Of a stretch of 64,000 nucleotides of DNA, positions 33,296-42,715 are shown piece by piece. The notes below the pieces were generated by a model. It ran no database searches. It was not told where the DNA came from and saw only the letters and a program-made list of their open reading frames with translations. The stretch is taken from positions 26,757,015-26,821,014 of the forward strand of contig ML682005.1 of assembly GCA_007922195.1 (NCBI GenBank), in the 5' to 3' direction. The stretch's first letter is position 1; every line of letters starts with the position of its first letter. The position numbers were made by a program, and so were the translations under genes. The DNA comes from Podocnemis expansa. Taxonomy: Eukaryota > Chordata > Testudines > Podocnemididae.

Positions 33296-33425
33296 GGGTA
33301 TGTCCACACAGGCTTCTTATTTCGAAACAACAGAGGCTGTTTTGAAATAAGCGGCATGTCCACATGACGCACCGTTATTTTGAAACCGTTAAACCTTGCA
33401 TCTAATCGAAATAGCCGTTGTTTCG
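33296..33425. mobile_element. Terminal fragment of the same Harbinger family
   Basis: Begins GGGTATGTCCACACAGGCTT after a TTA at 33293-33295, the canonical Harbinger target. It continues 'cttatttcgaaacaacagag' and 'gcggcatgtccacatgacgc'. This matches, base for base apart from scattered changes, the inward-read right end of the 13.8-17.9 kb element. The other end is not recognisable; the text fades into Penelope-like sequence by about 33430. Confidence 0.75.
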
Positions 33426-33803
33426 AAACCACATCAAGACTCCAAAGAGAAACAGCTGAACTCGAATTAATATGCAAGCTAAATTCTGTGAAAGCAGGAC
33501 TCAATCGAGACTATGGGTTCTTTTCCCATTACAAAGGGTTATTTGACTTCAGGCTTCCCATGGTTTGAGCCTGTAAACTGCTCTGATTTGCTGTTACTTT
33601 ATGACCTGATCCTATGTTTTACACCCCCTTGCATTTAGTTTCATTCCTTTCTGTAAGTTCACCCATCTTCGAAGCATCTGACGAAGTGGGATCTTCTCCC
33701 ACGAAAGCTCATGCAAAAAATAAATCTGTTAGTCTTAAAGTGCCACACAACTGCTTGTTGTTTTTTTACTGGACTAGACTAACACGGCTATCCCTTTTGA
33801 AAT
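33425..33803 (+). mobile_element. Penelope-like element 3' part: endonuclease tail and terminal repeat
   Basis: The frame at 33380-33568 includes QRETAELELICKLNSVKAGL followed by NRD. This resembles the C-terminal E-x-x-x-I-x-K-L-N-T/S-x-x-P/A-x-G-L-N ending of Penelope-like GIY-YIG endonucleases. About 110 bases downstream the shared terminal repeat starts: 'ctgacgaagtgggatcttct', 'cccacgaaagctcatgc', 'ctgttagtcttaaagtgcca', then 'agactaacacggctatccc'. Penelope-like elements often carry terminal repeats in inverted or tandem arrangement, and the copies around 33 and 38 kb show this. The family assignment is my inference from these traits. Confidence 0.55.
33678..33716 (+). ncRNA. Hammerhead-ribozyme-like core in the Penelope-like repeat
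   Basis: The order is CTGACGA (33678-33684), one A, stem arm GTGGG (33686-33690), a 7-base loop, arm CCCAC (33698-33702), GAAA (33703-33706), then GC-TCAT-GC, which can form a 2-bp third stem with a 4-base loop. This is the core order of a type I hammerhead: CUGANGA, stem II, GAAA, short stem III. Two departures argue against activity of this copy: an extra A before stem II, and A instead of U directly after stem III at the cleavage site. Penelope-like elements are known to carry hammerhead motifs in their terminal repeats. Confidence 0.5.
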
Positions 33804-36800
33804 TGTCTTTTTAAATAAGCTATGATTGTTTGATAGGAATCTATATGATGGTTTTATTCTACAATAACTGGAAAAAAGAAGTAGAAGAAAAGCATTGTAG
33901 ACCAAAACACTTTCTCTGTTGTTTGTTAATTCAGGAATTCAAGAAGATTTAGTTGTATTCACACTTGTATGACTTAGGACCAGACTTGAGTTACTGTTGC
34001 AAGACTGCCTCCTTATCCCTGTCCAGAGATGGGCAGCTAGTCTAGAAAACTGTTTTAATCTAAATGGTGTTTGTATACGAAGCATGGTGGAACAATGAAG
34101 GAATTAAAAGCATAATGCAACAGTGATAAGAAAAGCTACAAGTTTCTCTTACACTGGGCTTGTAATGAATGCTCAATACTATATGAACACAAAGATGAGG
34201 ATGAAGTAATTTCTGTTTTATGCTTTTATGTTTAGAAGAACAAAAATTTTAATTTGCAAAAATATTTCTGAGAAAAATACACATGTACCTACTGCTGAGG
34301 AAAGAATTCTGAAACTATGCAAAGAACAAGTTCTGCAGTCTTGAAAGTTGGGCCTTTTTTGTTTGTTTTTTGTTTTTAAATATATAAGCATGTTAAGTCC
34401 ATTTCCTGATTTCTTGCACCTGATTATGAAACAATAGATAATACAACTTTGACTGTATAATATAATGTTCCAACATTTTGAGTTGTGTTATAAAAAACAA
34501 CTTGTGAGCCAGAACTTGATTCGTGTATACTTCCTGTTAAAAAATTTGCTCAGGTATATCAGAGATTTTTTTGTCATGAAAAGTGTATTAAATAAAAGTT
34601 ATTTGTGGGTTGACGTGTGGCCTTGGATTTAATAAAAACGGTGATTCTGACAATGTTCTGTTTGCTTAGTTCTTTCCGTTTTGGATACAGGACTCCCATT
34701 TTCACATTTTTTACACTTTGACTGCAGTGCCTTTCAAAAATATCATGTTATGGACACAATCCTTCTGAGATAGGTGGTTGGATATGTGTGCCTGTGTGGG
34801 ACACATTTGTTTCTATCATTCCCATCTCTAAAGTAGTATCAATATTATTCTCAATTTCAGCCTGTGCTGGCCTAGAGATTGAGGAATGAATTCAGGATCA
34901 GCCTTTTCCTCTCTGGTTTCTCACTCATCAGCTTCAAGGTATTATTCTGGAATGCAACCAATATTTGAACATTAACCAGTTTAATAAACTTTCCATTGTA
35001 GTGGTTCACTCTTTTTTTCTAGAAGAGAACTGCCAAAAGTTAGAAAATGTACATTCTGTTCTGTACTTGTCTGAGTCAAATTTATTATTGGCTGCAGGCT
35101 CCAGTGTTTTTTCACTAGGCCAGTAATAATACCTGTCCCTTTGAAACAGAATGATTAAAGTCAATGGGAAGAAAAGTGGATTTTCTGTAAGTTTATATGC
35201 TCTTACTTCACATGACTCCTGACTTTTCACAGTGCTTGCATTTGGAGACCTATTCTGCTCCAGGGCTGAGGAAACACTCATACATTCTACTGGAAAGATA
35301 CGATGATTGGTAAAGAAATTATTTCAGATTGGTTCTTGCACCTCCAGTTTCCTCAATCTGAGGAATTAAGTGAGTTTATGCTTTGGCAATCTACTCTTAC
35401 ATATAAATAGCATCTAAAAGAATTATATGAAGTTAAATAATGGTTGCAAATTCCTAAAGGATTCTTAGATTCAGAGAGCTAAAATAAATAAAATATGGCC
35501 ATTTTAGAATTTGAACGTTTCCAGTAATAATTTTACACTGCCTTTCTCTTGAGTAAGTGGATTAGACCTCATCACATTTACTCTAATAAAACTTTTTCTT
35601 GATTATAGCCATCAGTGGTGAGTTATGAGCGTAATAGTACCAATACAAATGTTTAATGTTGATAGGTAAAACTGCTATTTGCACTGATAAAACTTACCTC
35701 TGGGAGCAGGATAAACTGATATGTTTATGGCAAGATCATCCTGCCTACTCCAGACATTTGTATCAGTGCAGTTATGCTGGTTGCTGGCTAGGAAGATCTG
35801 AAACTGGGGCAAATCCCCAACACAGATCATGTCTTCTTTAAAATTGTCTTTTTGAAGCCTCTTTTCCTCCTTCTCCTCCTTCTTACTTCCACCGTCAGCA
35901 ATTCTCCCCTCCTGCATCCAGCAGGAGGAGAATTGAGCCCTGCTTTCCATTACTGAAAGCAAATAGTGAAGAAAAAGATGAATGATTCTCAAAAAGTTGT
36001 ATTTTAGTTGTCTCCCGAAGACAGGTCCCCAGAGATGATCTTCTAATTTGAAATTTTATAGAATTCCAGAGAGTTTTAGTTGAAGCCCAGTTTGGTTTCT
36101 AATTTTCATGACAAGGGAACACAAGCCTCTATTGTGAAACAGCCTGGCAAAAGGAGCCTAGTAGTTGGCCTCATTGTTTGTTCATCTAGGCTAAAAAGCG
36201 TTTTAAACTGTCAGTAGCAGGTTGGTCATAGGTATTTGTTTTCAAAGTCTGTGAGGCTCTTGGGACGTTAATTCTCAAAACAACTTACAGATATCTGGAT
36301 ATTGGGCTGGGAATGCAGGGATGGCGGAGGAGGGATGTTTCAGAGAAAAAGCATGTAGAACTGTGACCTAGAGTGACATCCATGCATGATGTCAAATGTA
36401 CAGCAGACCTTCTCATTTTAGCTATGGCATCCTCTGGCAGGAAGCTCTTCTTATTATATCCTCTAAACAGTTTTTTGATTTTACATTTTTTTTAGTCTTG
36501 GAAATTAATTACTCATCGTTTGCTACCCGAAACTGATAAATGCATCAATTTATATTAAAGCAAGTGTGTGATTATGTGCTATAAAAAGAGAGAGAGAGAG
36601 AGAGAGAAAAAAAATGAACTTGTACATTTTCCCCTCTATGTGCTGTAGATTTATCTCATTCCCTGTTGATAATGGGCTATTGACTCATGGGTCTCTTTCT
36701 CAAGAATTGATGTAGCTTCTCATCATCGTTCTTACTTTCAAAGATGACCTTTACATGTTGACAGATACTTATAGAAGCTTTTGTTTTTATTTCTCAAATT

Positions 36801-36829
36801 CTCATTACTTATTGGCCCAGAAAACCTGA
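33804..36829. other. No recognised gene; (GA)n at 36586-36607
   Basis: About 3 kb of AT-rich sequence with frames of at most about 105 codons and no motifs. The only simple repeat is a GA microsatellite followed by an A run. Confidence 0.5.
36586..36607. repeat. (GA)n microsatellite
   Basis: Eleven GA units followed by A-rich sequence. Confidence 0.9.
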
Positions 36830-37175
36830 TCTATGAGGAAAGATTAAAAAGCCAGTAAGTCTTGAGATATGTAAGGATGGTGATCAGTTGTTTCTCCTGT
36901 CCTCCAAGTGTAGGACGAGAAGTAATTAGTTTACTCTCCAATAGGGGAAATTTAGCTTAGATATAAGGAAAACTTTTCTTACTATAAGAATAGTTAAGTA
37001 CTGGAATGGTTTACCAAAGGAGGTGGGGAATTCCTGTCAGTAGAGATTTTTAGGTAAGTTTCTCTCAGGAATGGTTTTGGTATGTTTTGTCGGGCCTCAG
37101 CACATAGAGAGAGATTTTGATGACTTCACAAGGTCCTTTTGGACTATACATTTCTCATGCTATGATTCGGTGTTT
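36830..37175 (+). mobile_element. CR1 LINE 3'-terminal fragment
   Basis: 'tctatgaggaaagattaaaa', 'ttagcttagatataaggaaa', 'ggaatggtttaccaaaggag' and 'ttcacaaggtccttttggac' follow the order of the CR1 3' end, finishing at 'atgctatgattc', which resembles the CR1 terminal ATTCTATG repeats. Confidence 0.8.
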
Positions 37176-37234
37176 CTCTTTGTTATTTCTATTGGGAATA
37201 CTCAAAGAGAAGAGGGTAACTGATCGATTCATGT

Positions 37235-37458
37235 AGAAGTTGAATATCAGGTAAAACTTTCTCATTAGGAGGGTGGTGAAACATTGGAATGGGTTACCTA
37301 GGGAAGTAGTGGAATATCCACCTTTGGAAACATTTAAGGCCTGGTTAGACAAAACCCTGGCTGGGATGCTTTAGTGGAAGTGGTCCTGCTTTTAGCAGGG
37401 AATTGGACTAGATGACCTTATGAGGTCCCTTCCAACCCTACAATTCTATGATTCTAGG
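37235..37458 (+). mobile_element. CR1 LINE 3'-terminal fragment
   Basis: 'ggtggtgaaacattggaatg', 'ggttacctagggaagtagtg' and 'ggactagatgaccttatgag', then 'gtcccttccaaccctacaat' and 'tctatgattctagg', form a nearly textbook CR1 3' end. It lies 60 bases after a similar fragment in the same orientation. Confidence 0.9.
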
Positions 37459-37998
37459 TTCCAAGAAAATAAATATGGAAAATAAACAGTACATTTTCAT
37501 TCCCAATATCGCACATACATGAGAAATTTGCTACCTTTAGAAATTATTTACAATTTTTTAAAAATATAAACAAAAAATTGTTGATAAAGCATCTTCAAGA
37601 ATTGCAATAATGTCAGTTCTGACAGAAGATCCCAATTTATGTGTAAGCAGGCTTCAGAAATAGCCAGCCAGGTATCTTGGTTGCATGTTAAGATAATGTT
37701 TTCTATTGAAAAGCTTAATTGATTGTCTTAAAGGTTTAAAGACATTATTTAAAGTACTGTTATTCTGTAAATTTACTATTGCACATATACCTTTTGTATG
37801 GTTTAGGTTTAATTTTTAAAGCTTCTTTAAAAAATAAAAATCCAAGACAAATTAATGAATTTTTTCTTAACATAATGAGAATTTTATTAGGTGTATTTAG
37901 AGACTTGAGTTTAAACTATGCTTAGGTAAAAAGCAAAATGGGTTTGATAGCCTTAAGGTAGCTTGCAATTGTCCAAAAACTATTGCTTTAGTTATTAA

Positions 37999-38221
37999 GT
38001 TCGAAAGGGGTAGCCGTGCTAGTCTAGTTCTGCAAAACAAACAAGGAGTCCTGTGTCACTTTTAAAGACACTAACACATTTATTTATTGCATGAGCTTTC
38101 ATGGGAGAAAATCCCAGTTCTTCAAAGCGTGTGACAAACTGGGATTTTCTTCCATGGAAGCTCATGCAATAAACGAATTGTTAGTCTTTAAAAGTGACAA
38201 AGAACTCCTTGTTTGTTTTAC
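37999..38221. mobile_element. Head-to-head Penelope-like palindrome
   Basis: The left half is minus-oriented: 'aaaggggtagccgtgctagt', 'acaaacaaggagtcctgtgt', then 'ttgcatgagctttcatggga'. After a short centre (38118-38140) the same text returns inverted: 'gggattttcttccatggaag', 'ctcatgcaataaacgaattg', then 'aactccttgtttgtttta'. The arms are about 80 bases with scattered mismatches, giving a long hairpin. The right half lacks the outermost part. Confidence 0.75.
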
Positions 38222-38934
38222 CTTAGTTATTGTCATTCTACATAGCCAGGACAAAAATAATAGCTAAGGAAATCTAGTGCCACCCGGTGGGATCAGATTT
38301 ACATTTGGGGCATGGTCCTGCACTAGCAACTAAAGTGCAATAGAACTGGACCCATAATAAGCAATCAAATTCACAGCAAATGTAACCAAAATAAAAATAC
38401 CTCAAAGCAGCCATCTGTTGTTGTTTTGAAAATGTCTGTAAATGAAGATGTTATCTTTTCCTTTTGTTTGTACAGCACAATAATATGCTTAATCTCTCTA
38501 AAGTTGAGGAAAAAAACAGCCTAATTTGCTATTTGCAATACTATGCTTGTATCGCTATTTGCCTAGCACCACAGAGATGACAATTGCTTACTTGCTTTTA
38601 TAATGGAAACCATTTCACATGCATGTTGTATAATCTTCTCTGGGTTTTTTTGGGTAGATGTTTATGAGGGGTTTCTATAAAATAGATGTTGATATTTTGT
38701 ATTGACAAGGTGCTGATCATTGCTGGCTAATGCCTCTTTTGCTATACTCTATTATGTTTTTTCAGTACAGACATCTTAACTTGACTTACTGATTGAATCC
38801 TTTTTAGTTACGCCTTCATTTGGCTTGCAATAGCTAATAGACTTGGTCTTGTTAAACAAAGTCAGTCGATAAATTAATGAAATACAAAATTAGGGTGTAG
38901 ATAGCGTTTGTATCTTACTTTGTCATATTTATCA

Positions 38935-39130
38935 TACCTAGCTATTAGATAGCGCTTTTTGTCAGTAAATCTCAAAACACTTTACAAAGGTGGTCATGAC
39001 TATCCCTATTTTACAGATGGGAAAACTGAGACACAAAAATGCAAAGTGTCTCATCCAAGATCAGGCAGCAGGACAGTGGATGGGAATAGAGCCCTGGTCT
39101 CCTGATACACTCTGGTGCTCTATCCAATCT
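38935..39130 (+). repeat. MIR-like SINE
   Basis: 'ctcaaaacactttacaaagg', 'ctattttacagatgggaaaa', 'ctgagacacaaaaatgcaaa' and 'gtgtctcatccaagatcagg', then 'atagagccctggtctcctga', give a well-preserved MIR core and flanks. Confidence 0.85.
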
Positions 39131-40106
39131 GGCATGTTATACAGGTGCATAACTGCAAAAGCTGTCTGAAATTTTTTACTAAAATGATTTCCTTCCAAGA
39201 AAGTAAGAAATGTTTTGTTGAAATTAATTTTTTTCATAGAAAACCCTATTGTAAAATCATTGATAGCAAAATTTGTAACAAAACAGACTAAATTTTGTGT
39301 TTTATTTTGATTTCAAAGCAGAACAGCTTGTTTTTAAGCTGTCTGAACTTTTCCCTATCCAAAAAAGGGGATGGGGCAGTTGAAAATACAGGCGGGCAGG
39401 AGGAGACATATCTAAAAATCAAAGACCAAATTGGTTTTGGTTTTCTAAGTTGAGAACAAACCAAAACTTTACATTTTGTTTTGAATATTGGTCTAAAAAT
39501 GACATTTCACCAAAAAAAAAAAAAGTTGATTTTTTTCCCCAAACAGCTCTAACTATTACAGCAGGTGCTGTGCCTAGAAGTATATATTTGTTTGGAAGCA
39601 TTTACTGCTTAAAATATTTGCAGTTCAGTTAATTTGAAATACAGGCTTGAGGTAGAAGTGGCTGGTTTCTCAGAACCATTGTGCACATTTTAGATGACGT
39701 TTGGGGCAAAGGTCCAGTAAGAGTGCAGTTGGAGAGGGAGACATAAAGAAGATGGAACAGAGTCCTCAGATGCAGGGAAAGAGTAAGGAAGTCTGAAAAA
39801 AAATAACCTCAAGTCCTTCATATGTCACCTTTCAGAAGCTTTTCTCTTCAATATGAAAACCGAGTTAATCTAAACCTTGATTTATGGCTCTATAATCCTA
39901 CAAGGATGGAACTTTGGTGTGTATTTTTGCCTGTATTAGGAGTGCTGAAATAATGTTAACTGATGTAAAGTGCTAGTCAATAAAACTGTGTGTTTGCAGT
40001 TATTTAACTAAACACATAAAAGTGAAACTAGCTTCACTTCCAGTGCTAGGCCCAAGTTTTTTCAAGAATATTTGTACGAGAGGTTTGACTTAAGATACTG
40101 ATATGA
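39131..40106. other. No recognised gene
   Basis: AT-rich sequence with an A run at about 39511-39523. Two 60-codon frames overlap on opposite strands without motif. Confidence 0.5.
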
Positions 40107-40206
40107 TGATAAAGCAGCGAGAGTTCTGTGGCACGTTATAGACTTAAGAGATTTCTTCGGGCATAAGCTTTTGTGGGCTCCAAGCCACTTTGTCAGATGC
40201 AGCTGT
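40107..40206 (-). mobile_element. Penelope-like terminal repeat fragment
   Basis: 'aaagcagcgagagttctgtg', 'gcacgttatagacttaagag' and 'gcataagcttttgtgggctc', then 'ccactttgtcagatgcagct'. On the minus strand the core reads CTGACAA, then GTGG and CCCAC around a loop, and 'aaaagcttatgc'. Confidence 0.65.
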
Positions 40207-40974
40207 GATAAGCAGCTTGTACTTAAAGGGTCAGGGTACCTTTTGTATTACACAGACGTGGCCGGTCATCACATTGTCCACTGTCCTTAAATGTTTGAGA
40301 CCCTTACTGCTGTACTTTGTATGCCCGTTTACATTGTAACCTCTGCAGGTTAGCGAGTGTGCCCGTTGAATGGTGCTTGGTGAATTGTGGGTTCTACTTG
40401 AATAAATAATAAATTAGACAGCTGTGTGTGAGAAAAGAGAGGAGAGGAGTGGGGTAGAATTTACTGATAACCGATCAGACATCTCATTATCTTTGGGCTA
40501 TTATTGACTGAACAATGATGATAATAGTGCTTGTGTGAGATTAGGAAGAGTAAATTAGTATGACCAAGTGAACCTGACTGAATTGAGTCAAAGGCATCAA
40601 CAACTGAACAACTGACAGGCTGTAGGTCACTACTGAGGAGTTACTCAGCGTCTGCTCCACTTGATCTGTGGCTCACAATGATGAAGTGCTTACATGATAC
40701 AATCTCCCTGTGGGAGCACTAATAATCAGCCTAGGATGGTGACTGCTGCTATTGACTGTCCTCTTGCTTGGAGAAGCAGTTCTGTCCATGCTGTGAGGAA
40801 TCACAGAGGTATAAATCACTGAATGCAGTCACCAGCCTCTGTGGTAAAGAGCACTGAGCCTTGAAGCTTGGAATAGTAAATATGCAACCTAATGAGACTA
40901 AGAAAATAGTTATTGAAAGAAATGCTACTCAGTCCAGGACCTGAAAAAGCATATTTTTTCAAACACTAATTCAG

Positions 40975-41092
40975 AGGGATTTGAGTCAGAGTGAACCAAG
41001 AGATGGATTACGCTGGGTCCTGCCATAAGTGCAGAGGACTGGACTAAATCATCTCTCCAGATACCTTGCAATCCTGTGATTCTGTGGGGAAG
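40975..41092 (+). mobile_element. CR1 LINE 3' end, short
   Basis: 'agaggactggactaaatcat' followed by 'ctctccagataccttgcaat' and 'cctgtgattctgtg' resembles the last bases of CR1. The body upstream is weak. Confidence 0.6.
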
Positions 41093-41172
41093 ATAATGTC
41101 AGGTCCATGGAACAGTGATATCTTCAGTGAGGTTTAACTTATTTGATTTAGTTAAACTAAAGGAATATGAGG

Positions 41173-41490
41173 CGGGGCCAGAACTAGGTGTTTTGGTGCC
41201 CGGGGCAAGCAGCCCCAAAGATGCCCTCCCTCGACCTGGCCCTGGTCTGGCCTGGGGCCCAGTCTGTCCTCAGCCACTGCCAGGAGGTATTGGGGAGCTG
41301 GATCTGTCCCCAGCCACCACCAGAAGGCAGTGGGGAGCTGGATCTGGCTCCCCGCCACCCAGATGCCAAAATTTAGAGGGCAGGTGGAAAGAAGGGGCCA
41401 GGTAGGGGCTGCAGCTGCTAGCTGTGTGGTGCCCTCTAAGATTCAGCATCTGGGACTTTGACCCAGTCACCCCCCTCTAGTTATGGCCCT
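41173..41490. mobile_element. GC-rich non-autonomous element (~318 bp)
   Basis: Left end GGGGCCAGAACTAGGTG; inward right end AGGGCCATAACTAGAGGG. Flanks aatatgagg (41164-41172) and aatgtgagg (41491-41499) match at eight of nine. The interior has duplicated 'ggtattggggagctggatct'/'ggcagtggggagctggatct' text and no transposase. Short overlapping frames here are compositional. Confidence 0.7.
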
Positions 41491-42521
41491 AATGTGAGGT
41501 GCAAAAAAGGAACTGATTCTTGTATATCAAGAGAAAAAATATTTCATGGTGCAATGAAGATTGGAGATTAAAAATCTAACGTACTTTAAAGATAGTAATT
41601 TCATTGCACTATGACTTTTGGATCCCCCAAATATTTGAGTTGTTAGTTTTTTAAATGATAAAATCTATGAAACAACAAACCAAAGTGATGCAGTAGTCAA
41701 ATTTCTCTGAGGGAGTGGGTACATATAACACTAAGACGAAAAGAAGAGTTCTGTGTCAAATTGAAAGCATGTCCCTTTCACCAAGAAAAGTTAGTCCAAT
41801 AAAAGATATTACCTCATGCACCTTGCCTCTCTTATATTCTGGGACCAACACAGCTAAAACAACACTGAAAAAAATGTGTATTCACATGAGACTTACTTTC
41901 CAAAATTGCTGTCTGTGCCAGTCTTCTCCATTTCAGAGCATATGAAACAAAATTAGAACATGAAGGAGTCATATACATTATACGTTGGCTGCATTTATTT
42001 CACAAGACTAAAAGTATCCACTCATAAAAACCACAACTAGTATATCAAGGTTTTGGCCTGAGCCAGTTTAAATCAGAACTTTGAGGGCTGAAGAGTATGT
42101 ATTAACATTCTGCTCTCATCTTCTACATATTAATTTATGAATTCTACTAGAAATATGAACTTGTGGTCTGAATACAAGATTGGGAGTCAGGTCTTAAAGC
42201 TAAACTGATGAGTCTGGAGACTGAAGTTCTCTGCATATCCACAGAACAACGTTGCCAACTCTCATGATTTTATTATGCATTTCATGATACTTGGTGTTTT
42301 TCTTAACACCCGCCTGCTGGAGTCAAGACAGTTCATGAAAGTTTCATCTTTAATTCTTAGAATATAAAACTCGATACACATGCACCCTAAAGGCTTAGAA
42401 ACCAGAAGGAAAATAATAACTTGTAATTTATGATTTAATAAAACACATGATTTGAGGGGTTTGGGTTATGATTTTTGAGCACTTGAGGCTGGCAGTACTG
42501 TTAAAAGCATGTCCTATGGGC

Positions 42522-42707
42522 CAGTGGTTTTCAAACTTAGGATCGGGACCCTGTACTGGGTTGCAGACCCTCAAAAACTGGGTCATGGCACCTCCTGCTG
42601 CTGGCACCAAAAGACTGGATGTATTGCTAAAATATGTAATTGTTGGGTCGCAGGCATAAATGATTTTTTTCAACTTGGTCCTGAGGCAAAAAGTTTGAAA
42701 ACCAGTG
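42522..42707. mobile_element. Small hAT-like element (186 bp)
   Basis: Left end CAGTGGTTTTCAAACTT; inward right end CACTGGTTTTCAAACTT, 16 of 17 identical. Flanks CTATGGGC (42514-42521) and CTATAGGC (42708-42715) match at seven of eight. The interior 'gggttgcagaccctc' and 'gggtcgcagg' text is typical of internally deleted hAT elements. Confidence 0.9.
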
Positions 42708-42715
42708 CTATAGGC

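Noticed and set aside
35640..35790. Possible MITE with 'cactgataaaactta' and 'tatcagtgcagttatg' ends
   Set aside because: The inverted match is short and imperfect and no target duplication is visible.
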